From Candidatus Hydrogenedentota bacterium (GTDB lineage: Bacteria > Hydrogenedentota > Hydrogenedentia > Hydrogenedentales > SLHB01): a stretch of DNA of 51,392 bases. Of this stretch, positions 8,568 to 18,266 are shown piece after piece (the stretch's first letter is position 1; each line of letters opens with the position of its first letter). The stretch lies in contig JADLGB010000166.1 in assembly GCA_020849535.1 (NCBI GenBank), forward strand, positions 1 to 51,392, given 5' to 3'. The position numbers and the translations under genes were made by a program. A model generated the notes under the pieces. That model ran no database searches. It was not told the origin of the DNA and saw only the letters and a program-made list of their open reading frames with translations.

Positions 8568-9793
8568 CACCCGCCGAAGTCGTCGAACAGGATGTTCTCG
8601 CGTTCCACGCCGAGATCGGTGAGCATGCCGATGACCGCGTTGTTCATCATGGGCGGTCCGCAGATGTAGTACTCGATATCCTCGGGCGCGGGATGATCCT
8701 TGAGGTAGTTGTCGTAGAGCACTTTGTGGATGAAGCCCACGTAGCCGGTCCAGTTGTCTTCCGGCAAGGGTTCCGAAAGCGCGAGGTGCCACGTGAAATT
8801 CGGGTTCTCGGATTGGATGGCGTTGAAGTCGTCCACATAGAATGCTTCGCGCAGACTACGCGCACCGTACCAGAAGCTGACTTTGCGCTTGGTGTGCAGG
8901 CGCCGGAACTGGTCGAAGATGTGCGAGCGCATCGGCGCCATGCCCGCGCCGCCACCGATGAAGACCATCTCGTTGCTTGTCTCGCGCGCGAAGAACTCCC
9001 CGAACGGACCCGAGATCGTCACTTCATCGCCCGGCTTCAAGTTGAAGATGTACGACGACATGATCCCGGGGGGCGTGCCTTCGGGGGCCCGCGGCGGCGG
9101 CGTCGCGATGCGTACGTTCAGCATGATGACGCCGCGCTCTTCCGGGTAGCTCGCCATCGAATAGGCGCGCTCGACCCTTTCCTCATTCGTCGCCGTGTAC
9201 CGCCAGAGGTTGAACTTGTCCCAATCCTCGCGGTACTCCTTTTCGATATCAAAGTCTTTGTAATGGATGGTGTATGGCGGGCACTCAATCTGGATGTAGC
9301 CGCCCGCTCGGAACGGCACTGCTTCACCTTCCGGAAGCTCCAGCACGAGTTCCTTGATGAACGTTGCCACGTTATTGTTGGAGCGCACCTTGCACTTCCA
9401 GCGCTTGACATGGAAAATCTCCGCCGGAATCTCAATCTTCATGTCGTTCTTGATCTTGACCTGACACGAGAGCCGGCAGCCTTCGCGGGCCTGGCCTCGC
9501 GAGATGTGGCTCAGTTCCGTCGGCAAGAGGGCGCCGCCGCCTTCCTTGACCGTCACCTTGCACACGCCGCAACTGCCCTTGCCGCCGCAAGCGGAAGGGA
9601 CAAAAATCTTCTGGGCGGCCAGCGTGTTCAGGAGTGTGCCGCCCGCGGGGACCTTCAGCGCAGCGCTTGCGTCATCATTGATGACGATCTTGACGTCTCC
9701 GCTGGCGACCAGCTTGGCTTTGGCCACCAGCAATACCGCGACCAGCGACAGCACGATGAACGTGAACATGAACACGCCAAGAACGATGAGCAT
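8567..9793 (-). CDS. nqrF: Na+-translocating NADH:quinone reductase subunit F
   Basis: NqrF is the NADH-oxidising entry subunit. The 408-residue product has one N-terminal membrane helix (about 3-25), a ferredoxin-like [2Fe-2S] domain with C69, C75, C78 and C110 ('[11 protein letters not shown]...CRLSC'), an FAD-binding domain with '[10 protein letters not shown]', and a C-terminal NADH-binding domain with '[12 protein letters not shown]' and 'CGPPMM'. The length matches the family. The stop overlaps the apbE start; nqrE ends about 31 bases upstream. All expected cofactor ligands are present. Confidence 0.96.
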   Translation of the reverse strand: MLIVLGVFMFTFIVLSLVAVLLVAKAKLVASGDVKIVINDDASAALKVPAGGTLLNTLAAQKIFVPSACGGKGSCGVCKVTVKEGGGALLPTELSHISRGQAREGCRLSCQVKIKNDMKIEIPAEIFHVKRWKCKVRSNNNVATFIKELVLELPEGEAVPFRAGGYIQIECPPYTIHYKDFDIEKEYREDWDKFNLWRYTATNEERVERAYSMASYPEERGVIMLNVRIATPPPRAPEGTPPGIMSSYIFNLKPGDEVTISGPFGEFFARETSNEMVFIGGGAGMAPMRSHIFDQFRRLHTKRKVSFWYGARSLREAFYVDDFNAIQSENPNFTWHLALSEPLPEDNWTGYVGFIHKVLYDNYLKDHPAPEDIEYYICGPPMMNNAVIGMLTDLGVERENILFDDFGG

Positions 9794-9824
9794 TACGTGC
9801 TTCTCCCAAATCCGGCAGGAACCG

Positions 9825-10445
9825 CTAGAGCTGTATCCCGCCGAAGGCCATGAATGCGATGGCCATCAAACCCGTCAACATAAACGTCATCCCGAGGCCG
9901 CGCAGGCTGGCCGGCACATTGCTGTAACGCATCTTCTCGCGCACCGCGGCGAGCGCCACGATGGCCAGCGCCCAGCCGATCCCCGAGCCGAACCCAAACA
10001 CGATGCTGTCCGCGAGATCGTAGTCGCGCTCCACCATGAAGAGGGACCCGGCCAGGATCGCGCAGTTCACGGCAATGAGCGGCAGGAACACGCCCAAGGC
10101 CGAATACAGCGCTGGCACGTAGCGATCCAGTGCCATCTCCACGATTTGCACCATGGCGGCGATTGTGCCGATGTATGTGATGAACCCCAGGAAGGTCAGA
10201 TCCACATGCTCCATGCTGGGGTGAATCCAGGCCAGCGCGCCCTCTTTCAGGACGTAATTCAGCAGCAAATTGTTGAGCGGGATGGTGATCGCCTGCACGA
10301 ATATGACGGCGCACCCCAGCCCGATCGCCGTATCCACCTTCTTCGAGCATGCCAGGAACGAGCACATGCCGAGGAAGAAGGCCAAGGCCATGTTCTCGAT
10401 GAAGATAGATTTGACGGCCAGACTTAAATAGTGCTCGAGATCCAT
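9825..10445 (-). CDS. nqrE: Na+-translocating NADH:quinone reductase subunit E
   Basis: This 206-residue integral membrane subunit has six predicted helices and opens with the family signature '[20 protein letters not shown]'. NqrE and NqrD are homologous and together hold an iron centre between them inside the membrane, through which electrons pass in the Na+ pump. The conserved Cys lies in '[13 protein letters not shown]'. The start at 10445 follows nqrD after five bases, and the GAGG Shine-Dalgarno overlaps the nqrD stop. Confidence 0.95.
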   Translation of the reverse strand: MDLEHYLSLAVKSIFIENMALAFFLGMCSFLACSKKVDTAIGLGCAVIFVQAITIPLNNLLLNYVLKEGALAWIHPSMEHVDLTFLGFITYIGTIAAMVQIVEMALDRYVPALYSALGVFLPLIAVNCAILAGSLFMVERDYDLADSIVFGFGSGIGWALAIVALAAVREKMRYSNVPASLRGLGMTFMLTGLMAIAFMAFGGIQL

Positions 10446-10450
10446 GATCC

Positions 10451-11083
10451 TCAGTCCTCCATCTCGATCTGCCCGGGCTTTAGCGTCCGCAATACCCAGA
10501 TGAAAAACCCGATGATGAAGAACGCCGCGGGTGCCAGAAGCATCATGCCGTTGGGGACGTACCAGCCGCCCATCGTGGTCGGGTTGAGGATCTGGACTCC
10601 ATACAGCGAGCCGGATCCGAAGAACTCCCGGATGACCGCCGTCAGAATCAGCACGAAACTGTATCCCAGTCCATTGCCGAACCCGTCAATGAAGCTCAAG
10701 ACCGGTCCATTCTGCATGGCGTAGGCCTCGGCGCGGCCCATCACGATGCAGTTCGTGATGATCAAGCCCACAAAGACGCTGAGCTGCTGGGAAATGCTGA
10801 ATACGAACGCCTTCAATATCTGGTCGGTCACGATGACCAGCGACGCGATAATCGCCAACTGCACGATGATCCGAATGCTATTGGGAATCTTGTTGCGGAT
10901 CAGACTGACCGACAGGCTTGAAAACGCCGTTACCAGCGTCAAAGCCACACTCATGACGACCGCTTTGTCGAGCTTCGTCGTCACGGCCAGGGCCGAGCAG
11001 ATTCCCAGCACCTGCAATGCGATCGGGTTGTTGTTGAACAACGGATCGAGCAGGGCTTCCTTTTCTTTCTTGCCGAACGCCAT
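10451..11083 (-). CDS. nqrD: Na+-translocating NADH:quinone reductase subunit D
   Basis: This 210-residue membrane subunit has '[24 protein letters not shown]' near the N-terminus and '[17 protein letters not shown]' further on, both typical of NqrD/RnfE proteins. The Cys in 'LGICSAL' and 'ITNCIV' match the iron ligands shared with NqrE. The start at 11083 lies four bases past the nqrC stop with a GGGAG Shine-Dalgarno. The length matches the family. Confidence 0.95.
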   Translation of the reverse strand: MAFGKKEKEALLDPLFNNNPIALQVLGICSALAVTTKLDKAVVMSVALTLVTAFSSLSVSLIRNKIPNSIRIIVQLAIIASLVIVTDQILKAFVFSISQQLSVFVGLIITNCIVMGRAEAYAMQNGPVLSFIDGFGNGLGYSFVLILTAVIREFFGSGSLYGVQILNPTTMGGWYVPNGMMLLAPAAFFIIGFFIWVLRTLKPGQIEMED

Positions 11084-11087
11084 GGCA

Positions 11088-11873
11088 TCAGCTCCCTTGT
11101 TCGCGGAATTTCTTGAGGTACGGGCCGAATCCGTTGTCGCCCAGCCAGAAGCGCAGCAGCCGGGTCACGCCATTGCTCGTGAGCGTCGCGCCCGACAGGC
11201 CATCCACTTCATGCGGCGCATCCTCGGGAGGTCCAGCCGTACCTTTCAAGACCCGGATGACGGGTTTCCAACTTTCGTCGTATGCTTTACGTCCCTTCCA
11301 CAGCGCCTTCCACCGGGGATTGTCGACCTCGCCACCCAATCCCGGAGTTTCCCCATGCTGATAGAAGGTCAATCCCTGGATCGAATTCGTGTCAGCGCTC
11401 AGGGCGATATAGCCGTACAGGGTGGACCACAGCCCCTTGCCTTCCACTGGCAAGATCAACTCGGTGACCTTTCCATCTTCAACAACTTGATACACCAAAG
11501 CATTGTTTGGCACCCGCTTCACCTGGGCATCGTTTGGGGGCGCCGCTTCACTGGTGGCAGGATCAGCCTGCGCTTTGAGTTGGTCGAAGGTGGCCGGATC
11601 GATCTGGTCCTCGGGAACGTAATTGCCCGTCTTGAGTTCCACGATCTTCGGCTGGATGTTTTTCGCGAAGAGGTCGCGCACCTCCTGCGCGGGCAGGTGC
11701 TTGCCCTCCTCGAGCAGGCCGCTTACCGCCAGGACCTTCTCCTGCCGGTCCAGCAACTTGTTCGCCTCCTGGCGGGAACGCAACGTCACGGCGCTCGTGG
11801 AAACGAGCAAGGAGCAGACGAGACAGACCCCACCGGCAAACAAGAACGTATAGGTTGTTTCATTAAGCCGCAC
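11088..11873 (-). CDS. nqrC: Na+-translocating NADH:quinone reductase subunit C
   Basis: This 261-residue subunit has one N-terminal membrane helix (about 10-30) and a large periplasmic FMN-binding domain. The covalent FMN site is Thr230 in 'DGLSGAT', the sequence ApbE recognises. '[13 protein letters not shown]' and '[11 protein letters not shown]' are further family motifs. The gene overlaps the end of nqrB by 11 bases, suggesting tight co-translation. Confidence 0.95.
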   Translation of the reverse strand: MRLNETTYTFLFAGGVCLVCSLLVSTSAVTLRSRQEANKLLDRQEKVLAVSGLLEEGKHLPAQEVRDLFAKNIQPKIVELKTGNYVPEDQIDPATFDQLKAQADPATSEAAPPNDAQVKRVPNNALVYQVVEDGKVTELILPVEGKGLWSTLYGYIALSADTNSIQGLTFYQHGETPGLGGEVDNPRWKALWKGRKAYDESWKPVIRVLKGTAGPPEDAPHEVDGLSGATLTSNGVTRLLRFWLGDNGFGPYLKKFREQGS

Positions 11874-13089
11874 TGCGCGCCAACCTCCGCTTGATGTTCG
11901 CCTTCACGATGAAATGATCGATCAACGGGGCGAACATGTTCATGAACAGGATGGCCAGCATCCAGCCTTCGGGATAGGCCGGGTTCAACACGCGGACGAG
12001 GATCCCCATCACCCCGATGCCGGCGCCGTAAATCCATTTGCCACGATCCGTGAAGGCCGAGGACACGGGGTCCGTCGCCATGAAGACCGTCGCGAACGCA
12101 AAACTCCCAATCACCCAGTGCCAATAGAACGGGACGTTCATCGCCAGGTTGGTTTCGGAACCCACCAGGTTCAGCAACGTGGACAACACGAAACTCCCGA
12201 GGAGGCATCCCGCCATCGTCCGCCACGAGCCCACACCTGTCGCGATGAGCACCACCGCGCCGAAGATGCAAAACAACGCGGAAGTTTCGCCCATGGAACC
12301 CGGCTCGAATCCCAGGAACGCGTCCCACCACCCCAAGTTCTCGCGCAGCACCGCCACGCCGCCGCCCTCAGCCGCAACGCGCGAGAGCCACGTGGCACCG
12401 CTGTAACCATCGGCCGAAGTCTTCGCCGCAATCCACACGAAGTCGCCGGAAATCTGCGCGGGGTACGCGAAGAAGAGAAACGCGCGGGCAACCAACGCGG
12501 GATTGAAGATGTTCATCCCCGTGCCGCCGAAGATCTCCTTGCCCAGCACCACGCCGAACGAAATCCCCAGCGCCACCTGCCACAAGGGAATGGTGGGGGG
12601 CAGCACCAGCGGAAATAGCGCGCTCGTGACCAGGAAGCCTTCATTCACTTCGTGCTTGCGCACGATCGCGAAGAGCACCTCCCAGAAGCCGCCCGCCGCC
12701 AGCGTCATGATGTATATCGGCAGGAAAAACAGCGCGCCATAGATGAGGCAGGCGAAGAAGTTGCTCGAGCTGTGCGGCAGCCCCAATGCTTCATAGACCG
12801 AGGTCTGCCAGCCTGCCCACGCGGCGGCCCCGCCTTCGATCGCCAAGTTCGCCTGGTAGCCCGTGTTGTACATCGCCATGGCCATGCACGGCAGCAACGC
12901 CACCACCACCACGGTCATCATGCGCTTGAGATCGATCCCGTCGCGCACGTGCGAGGGCCCGTCTGTGACGCGCCCCGGGGTGAACAGGAACGTCTCGTTG
13001 GCCTCAAACAGGGGATGCAGCTTTTCGAACTTGCCGCCCTTCTCGAACAGCGGCCGCTGTTTGTCCAGCATATCGCGTAGGAATTTCAT
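11863..13089 (-). CDS. nqrB: Na+-translocating NADH:quinone reductase subunit B
   Basis: This 408-residue polytopic subunit forms the main Na+ pathway and carries riboflavin and covalent FMN. The FMN attachment site is Thr233 in '[10 protein letters not shown]'. '[19 protein letters not shown]' and '[20 protein letters not shown]' are conserved family segments. The first ATG at 13089 overlaps the nqrA stop by one base (TGATG); the 3' end overlaps nqrC. The length is normal for the family. Confidence 0.96.
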   Translation of the reverse strand: MKFLRDMLDKQRPLFEKGGKFEKLHPLFEANETFLFTPGRVTDGPSHVRDGIDLKRMMTVVVVALLPCMAMAMYNTGYQANLAIEGGAAAWAGWQTSVYEALGLPHSSSNFFACLIYGALFFLPIYIMTLAAGGFWEVLFAIVRKHEVNEGFLVTSALFPLVLPPTIPLWQVALGISFGVVLGKEIFGGTGMNIFNPALVARAFLFFAYPAQISGDFVWIAAKTSADGYSGATWLSRVAAEGGGVAVLRENLGWWDAFLGFEPGSMGETSALFCIFGAVVLIATGVGSWRTMAGCLLGSFVLSTLLNLVGSETNLAMNVPFYWHWVIGSFAFATVFMATDPVSSAFTDRGKWIYGAGIGVMGILVRVLNPAYPEGWMLAILFMNMFAPLIDHFIVKANIKRRLARSAA

Positions 13090-14468
13090 CAGCCTTCCCT
13101 ATCAATCACGTCGAGGTTTTGCCGAAGGATGGGACCGTACTCATACTTGCCCGGGCAAACGAACGTGCACAGCGCCAGATCTTCCTCGTCCAGTTCGAGA
13201 CAGCCAAGCTGCTCGGCCCGCTCCAGATCGCCCACGATCAGCGCGCGCAACAAATGCGTCGGCAGAATGTCCATCGGCATGACCTTCTCATACATCCCGA
13301 TAGGCACCATCGCTCGTTTCGATCCGTTTGTCGAGGTATCAAACGCGAAGCGCTTGCCTCTGGACAGGCAGGAGACGAATAGGTTGATAATCGAGAACTT
13401 CTCCGAACCCGGCGCCATCCATCCCAGGAATTCGCGTTCCCGGCCTTCCCGCACCACCGACACCTGCTGGTGGTAGCGCCCGAGATAACCGAAGACCTCT
13501 CCTCGCGCCACGCGGCCCGACAACACCGAACCGGATATCACGCGGCTCTCACCATCCTTCAGTTCCCCGCCGACGAGGTCATCTATCGAAGCGCCCAACC
13601 GTGTGGAAATCAAACGGGGTTTCTTGACTATCGGTCCCGCGAGGGAGATCACGCGTTCCACATCCAGCCCACCGGTTTTGAACAGATGGCCTATCGCGAT
13701 CACATCCTGAAAACCGATGTGCCACACCGTCTTTTCGCGATGTACCGGGTCCAGCCGGTGAATGTGCACGCCCACCGTTCCCGCGGGATGAGCGCCCTCA
13801 AATTCTTCGATGGCGATCCCGGTGTTCGGGTTCGCCGGCACCGCCGCGCCACGGGCCTTGCAGAGATACGTCTTGCCTTCGGTCATCTTCGCCACGCAGA
13901 TGAGACCGCGCTGGAAGTCCTCTTCCCGGCCCGCGATAACCCGCTCCACGGAAGGTGCGAGCGGGTTCGTGTCGATGGCGGTCACAAAAATGGAATGCGG
14001 CACCGTGCCGGGAGCCGGCACCTTGCTAAAGGGCCGCGTCCGGAACGCGGTCCACAACCCTGACTCGAGGAGCAGCGCCTGGATCTGGTCGCGGCTCAGC
14101 CCCGCCGGATCGTTGCCGGTATAGTTTTCAAAGCGCACCACGTCCGCGCCGGTAACCTTGCCTTGGGCCTCCGCCTCGTTCAATTCGATGACGATGGATT
14201 GAAAGGCACGTTTCGCGCCGCGGTTCACGGCGGCCACTGTGCCCGCTGCCGGCGCGGTGTACAGCACCCCGGGATTCTTCTTGTCCTCGAATAGGCGCTG
14301 ACCGCGTTTCACGGCGTCGCCCGCGGCGACCGCCATCGTCGGCTTCATACCCACGTAGTCGTCGGCCAGAAGCGCGACGTGCCGGGGTTGACGGACCCGG
14401 TCGATCTCCTGAACGGGTTCTCCCGAAATCGGGAGATTCAAACCCTTCTTTATGGTGTGTACAGCCAT
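13089..14468 (-). CDS. nqrA: Na+-translocating NADH:quinone reductase subunit A
   Basis: The 459-residue peripheral cytoplasmic subunit is linked to the quinone site. It opens with '[15 protein letters not shown]', the standard NqrA start, and has the related carbon-like segment '[24 protein letters not shown]'. It also shows '[16 protein letters not shown]' and, near the C-terminus, '[14 protein letters not shown]', as in other NqrA. A strong AGGGTGAGG Shine-Dalgarno precedes the ATG at 14468. First gene of the nqrABCDEF-apbE operon. Confidence 0.96.
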   Translation of the reverse strand: MAVHTIKKGLNLPISGEPVQEIDRVRQPRHVALLADDYVGMKPTMAVAAGDAVKRGQRLFEDKKNPGVLYTAPAAGTVAAVNRGAKRAFQSIVIELNEAEAQGKVTGADVVRFENYTGNDPAGLSRDQIQALLLESGLWTAFRTRPFSKVPAPGTVPHSIFVTAIDTNPLAPSVERVIAGREEDFQRGLICVAKMTEGKTYLCKARGAAVPANPNTGIAIEEFEGAHPAGTVGVHIHRLDPVHREKTVWHIGFQDVIAIGHLFKTGGLDVERVISLAGPIVKKPRLISTRLGASIDDLVGGELKDGESRVISGSVLSGRVARGEVFGYLGRYHQQVSVVREGREREFLGWMAPGSEKFSIINLFVSCLSRGKRFAFDTSTNGSKRAMVPIGMYEKVMPMDILPTHLLRALIVGDLERAEQLGCLELDEEDLALCTFVCPGKYEYGPILRQNLDVIDREG

Positions 14469-14879
14469 CGCCTCACCCTATTGTCCACAAGGTCGTTTCG
14501 TACATTCCACGTCCTGTGCGGCGCGCCACTGCCGCGATACCCTCAGGTCCATCTGCCGGGGTCTTGCTATGATGCCTTTGAGGGGATGCGGACGGGCAGT
14601 GTAACGTTTTATTCCACGAGATGTGACCTAAGCACTCCAGATGTAGAGCTTCCCTTCGTCTCCACACCTAACAGCCTCTCTCATGCGACCGAAACCGATA
14701 CGAGCGCATGGACCGGAATATTCTGCCAGAAGATTTTCGCCAAAACAACACCCGAAATCCAGGCGTGAAAACTCACATCGGCCGCATAAAATAAGGATCT
14801 TTATGTGCTGCATATACCTATTTATAGTTGCATGTATACCGTTCAATTGCTCCATTTTTCACGATTGGAGCGCCGCATC
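14469..14879. promoter_or_regulatory. Leader region of the nqr operon, with a weak promoter candidate
   Basis: No credible gene lies in these 411 bases. The part next to the glycosidase stop is AT-rich. On the minus strand TTGAAC (14846-14841) is followed after 16 bases by TAAATA (14824-14819), a fair sigma70-like pair that would give a leader of about 340 bases before nqrA. The exact promoter is uncertain; I saw no recognised riboswitch. Confidence 0.3.
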
Positions 14880-17750
14880 TCAGCCACGGGCGCCTCCGCC
14901 CGCGCCGACGCGAAGACGCTGCCCAAACTCCCCGAATCGGGTGGATTTCATGACTACAACCTGCCCCGGCGCCGCCGGTATCTCGATTTCGACCGCTTCA
15001 AACCGGCTCACTGGGCCAGACAGCGGAAAAACCTGTACGCTGCCATTGGATACCACCGTCATCCCGCAGTCCTCAACACTCCATGATGCCTCGCCTGTAT
15101 TCAGTGCCCTTATTCGTAAAATATTGTCCCGAAATGAGATAACAGCAATTTCGGCATTCAGGTGTTGGATGGGCCCGGGCGCTTCATAAGCGATACCCCC
15201 GACTGCCGTGAATGGGCAGTTCGTGGAGTCCGTGCTGGTTCCGGCCGTTCTTAGGTGTGGTATCTTCTTGGAATCAAATGCCTTGGAGAATTCCGCGGAA
15301 TGGCGCTCCACGGCCCCTGCCAGTCCATCGGGGGTAGCATCCGGCTCGATTTCGAGCGACTCCAAGGGCGGCGCGTAATCCGGCAGCGCGGCAAGAGACC
15401 CCGCAGTCTCACCCAGGACCCGTGCCGAGGGCCGAATCGCGCGGTCAGGCGCGATGATGCCGAAGTCGCTCTGCTCATCAACCCGCAAGCCTCCGGGATA
15501 CCACCAGCACGCCCAACCGTCCGCGTCGCTTACCTTGAGCATCTCCGCGAACGCCAAGTACAACTTCGCCTGCTGGGCCAGCGCAATGTCGCCCCCGTTG
15601 AGCACCGAGCGCCCAAACTCCGACCAGAACACCGGCTTCCCGTTCCCGGCCCAGCGGGCGTAGGCGCTCACCAGCGCCGCGTCGGAAATGTTCTCCGGGC
15701 CGTAGCCATAGCCTTCCGGCGAGAGGAAATCCAAATGTGCCGCGCCGCTGGTCAGTTGGAAAGGCATCACACGGACCACCCCCTTGGTTCCCGTTCCGCC
15801 GTATCCCGTGCGCGCACCGAAGAGGTGTGTGTTGTCGATAGTCTTGGCCAGGCGCACAACCTCGCCGTAGCGTCTACTGATAAGGTCATCGGCAAAACGC
15901 CGGTATGCGGCCACCATGATCCGGTGCTCGCCATCGTGCATCAGATGTTCGTCCGTGGGACCCGTGATCACGCCATCTACACGCGGCACCGGGAATCGCC
16001 ACACGGCCTCCGCGCGTTCCAGCGAACCGTACTGCTCCACGATCCACTCCAGCCACAGCGCATCGTACTGACGGCGCTCCGCGTACACGCCCATGCGCGG
16101 TTCCCACGCGAGGTCATAGGCAAACACATGGGGATTCCCCCGCAGGTCCGCGGCGCGCAGCAGTTCCATGAAGGGACGCTCCGCCAGGTTGTCCATCGCA
16201 GACGGGTGTATGGGATGCGCCCCGGAAAGAAAGACGTTGACCTTAATCCCGTGCCTTCCGCAGCGCGTGATGAAGTCGCGCAACTGGGGCGCCTCTTTGA
16301 CGCGCGCGTATTGGATGCTCACGAGATTCACGCCCAACGACTCAAGGGTCGCGAGGTCCGCCTCCACCAGTTCAGGGATGTAGTTCGCGGACGTGAGCCA
16401 GTGGGAAAAATACTCGGGCGGTTCCATGCCGCTCACGTAGAGCGGCCAGAAATTGATGCCGTGTGCAAACCACGGTTTGTCGTCCAACATGAAACGGCCG
16501 TCACGAACCTCGATGCACGGGCCCTGCTCCCACGTTGTTTCCAGCGCGGGAGGCCGCGCTACCGGAGGACCCTGCGCGATATGCTCGCGCAGCGCCGCGA
16601 CCGTCGCCTCCAAATCTTGCGGCGCAAGGTCCGCTCCGAGGAACGACCACGTCGCGCCGCTCGTATGCCACGTCGTTGAGAAGGGCGTGCAGCACCACAC
16701 GCCGTTCTCATCGAACCCCTTCGCATGGGGTTGCCAGAAGTAATCGCGATCCGGCGATGCGTGCACGGGCCGCGCGATCGCCGACCACACGGTACTGTGG
16801 TTGCTGTTACTCATTCCTGTTGTGCTTGTCGACCATTCGATACGCGCGGGTTCTGCTTGAAAGAGTTTGTAGGACGGACTGAAACCTTCCAGTCTTGGGA
16901 GGTTAGGCGTTGATACATCCGCAGTGCATTTCCCCGTGGCCACACCCCGGATCGTGTACTCGTACCGGCCCGCGTGCAGCGCCATGTGACTGGCGGCAAA
17001 CCCGAAGATGACCGCCTGGCAACGGGTGAAATCGGGCATGTCGCCTTCCCCGCCCCGGTTCGTGGGCGCCGCGTCGGGCCAGTAGCGGAAGGCTGACCGG
17101 TGAATGCCGATGCCGCGTTCCTCGGGCGTCAGGGCCACCTTCGCCATCCACCGCGCCCCGTCGTGCTCGCGCAATTCGACCAGGAGTTGCGTCGCCCGGC
17201 CCGCACCCGACGCGCGGAACAGAAGGACATCATCGGCAGGGTCCGCGGCTTTTGAGCAAGGCAGCTCGCGCGTTTCCCAACTTGCCGCCTCGGGGATAAC
17301 CAACACTCCGCTGTACCCATCCTCCAGCGCGGTGTAAGTAGCCGATGCCGGCGGATGCCCGGAGCCCCGTTGCGCGGGTTGCCCATTTACGGCACCCCAA
17401 TCGACAAGCGGATGTGCCGCTGGCGTTTCGCCCAGGCAGGTCTCCAAATCGGCCCACGTGCCATCGTGACGGCGATAGACCAGCTTGGTGAAAGGAGGCT
17501 CGCCCACGGCCAGCAGGTGGCCGCCCCGTTTCACGAATTCCTCAACAGGCCTCAGCGCCGCGGCGGGGAACACAGCGGGGTGATGCAGAAGCAACAAGGT
17601 CTCGGGAGGGAGCGCATCGATGCCTTCAGGCGCCACACGCTGCGCGCCTTCCAGGATTGCCGGCGTGTCCGTTAGACCCTCCGCGTGAAACACGGCCACC
17701 TGCGGCGGAGCCGCTCCCAATAGCATTATCGCCGCCAGCAGCATAGGCAT
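14880..17750 (-). CDS. Secreted glycoside hydrolase, clan-A-like (TIM barrel)
   Basis: The 956-residue product starts with a signal peptide (MPMLLAAIMLLGAAP). Residues up to about 95 ('HHPAVFPAAALRPVEEFVKRGGHLL') resemble a glutamine-amidotransferase-like domain found beside some glycosidases. From about residue 420 comes the barrel: 'FMLDDKPWFAHGINFWPLY', 'LGVNLVSIQYARV', 'YDLAWEPRMG' with the likely acid/base Glu550, and 'KPVFWSEFGRS' with the likely nucleophile Glu711. This pattern fits beta-galactosidase/GH5/GH42-type retaining enzymes; I cannot name the family or substrate. The start at 17750 has an AAGGAG Shine-Dalgarno seven bases upstream; a start 33 bases earlier is less likely. It lies upstream of nqr on the same strand. 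Confidence 0.8.
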   Translation of the reverse strand: MPMLLAAIMLLGAAPPQVAVFHAEGLTDTPAILEGAQRVAPEGIDALPPETLLLLHHPAVFPAAALRPVEEFVKRGGHLLAVGEPPFTKLVYRRHDGTWADLETCLGETPAAHPLVDWGAVNGQPAQRGSGHPPASATYTALEDGYSGVLVIPEAASWETRELPCSKAADPADDVLLFRASGAGRATQLLVELREHDGARWMAKVALTPEERGIGIHRSAFRYWPDAAPTNRGGEGDMPDFTRCQAVIFGFAASHMALHAGRYEYTIRGVATGKCTADVSTPNLPRLEGFSPSYKLFQAEPARIEWSTSTTGMSNSNHSTVWSAIARPVHASPDRDYFWQPHAKGFDENGVWCCTPFSTTWHTSGATWSFLGADLAPQDLEATVAALREHIAQGPPVARPPALETTWEQGPCIEVRDGRFMLDDKPWFAHGINFWPLYVSGMEPPEYFSHWLTSANYIPELVEADLATLESLGVNLVSIQYARVKEAPQLRDFITRCGRHGIKVNVFLSGAHPIHPSAMDNLAERPFMELLRAADLRGNPHVFAYDLAWEPRMGVYAERRQYDALWLEWIVEQYGSLERAEAVWRFPVPRVDGVITGPTDEHLMHDGEHRIMVAAYRRFADDLISRRYGEVVRLAKTIDNTHLFGARTGYGGTGTKGVVRVMPFQLTSGAAHLDFLSPEGYGYGPENISDAALVSAYARWAGNGKPVFWSEFGRSVLNGGDIALAQQAKLYLAFAEMLKVSDADGWACWWYPGGLRVDEQSDFGIIAPDRAIRPSARVLGETAGSLAALPDYAPPLESLEIEPDATPDGLAGAVERHSAEFSKAFDSKKIPHLRTAGTSTDSTNCPFTAVGGIAYEAPGPIQHLNAEIAVISFRDNILRIRALNTGEASWSVEDCGMTVVSNGSVQVFPLSGPVSRFEAVEIEIPAAPGQVVVMKSTRFGEFGQRLRVGAGGGARG

Positions 17751-17859
17751 CCTCAATCTCCTTGCGGCGCAGCCGCAGTGCAATCAGAAGAGTTCATCCA
17801 CCGATTACACCGATTGCGCCGAAGGATTGCAACGAGAGAAGTCTGAAACGGTCGACGAA

Positions 17860-17984
17860 GACACAGGCGAGGGCGCCTGTGCCACACGTCTATCTTCAAT
17901 CCGCTGTTTGTTTGAATCCGTCAGAGCCTTCCAGCAAACCAAGAACCGGAAGAGATGAAGAACACCGGCATGCAAGGCAAGCGC
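17860..17984. repeat. Truncated copy of the 153-bp hairpin-ended element
   Basis: The left 29-bp end (17860-17888) is identical to that of the full copies. The interior resembles the copy at 45091-45243 (shared 'gcaaaccaag', 'ccggaa', 'gaagaac', 'ggcaagcgc'). The right 29-bp end is missing: the sequence breaks off right after 'ggcaagcgc', and the next full element starts five bases later. This looks like a deletion or an insertion of one copy into another. Confidence 0.75.
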
Positions 17985-17988
17985 TGAA

Positions 17989-18141
17989 GACACAGGCGAG
18001 GGCGCCTGTGCCACACGTCTATCTCCAATCACGAAGCAGCTTCTCTTCATCAGGATCTTGGGGTGACCAAAGCCCAAAAGAAAGGTGTCGAAGGCCTTGG
18101 GCGTGGCAAGCGCGTGTGGCACAGGCGCCCTCGCCTGTGTC
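17989..18141. repeat. 153-bp hairpin-ended element (MITE/BIME-like), copy 1
   Basis: Perfect 29-bp terminal inverted repeats at 17989-18017 and 18113-18141, starting GACACAGGCGAGGGCGCC. Each end can itself fold: CACAGGCG-AGGG/CCCT-CGCCTGTG, an 8-bp stem with a four-base loop. The interior (about 95 bp) is diverged between copies but keeps 'gatcttgg.gtgacc' and a terminal 'ggcaagcg'. No obvious target-site duplication and no open frame of interest. Confidence 0.88.
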
Positions 18142-18153
18142 CCATTCCGGTGC

Positions 18154-18200
18154 AGACCGGGAACATCATTTACAGATCAGACCGGGATCATCGTTTACAC
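18154..18200. repeat. Two 22-bp direct repeats spaced 25 bp apart
   Basis: 'agaccgggaacatcatttac' (from 18154) and 'agaccgggatcatcgtttac' (from 18179) differ at two of the 20 bases shown. Multiple short direct repeats of this kind occur at ends of some insertion sequences, so this could be a remnant of one, but no transposase is present. Confidence 0.45.
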
Positions 18201-18203
18201 TTC

Positions 18204-18241
18204 TCCAAAAATGAAAGCAGGGCACTGCGCGGTGCCCTGCT
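18204..18241 (-). terminator. Rho-independent terminator of the DUF1501-to-WD40 operon
   Basis: On the minus strand, downstream of the WD40 gene stop, AGCAGGGCAC and GTGCCCTGCT form a perfect 10-bp stem with a six-base loop, followed by TTCATTTTT. This is a textbook intrinsic terminator 25 bases after the stop codon. Confidence 0.85.
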
Positions 18242-18266
18242 GAAGATCGGAATTGTCTACGCTTAT

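Noticed and set aside
8568..8792. N-terminal extension of ApbE
   Set aside because: The 75 extra residues are Arg/His-rich shadow of nqrF and would bury the signal sequence; the TGATG coupling start is better.
8693..9853. Long plus-strand frame of 386 codons
   Set aside because: Antisense of nqrF; no domain.
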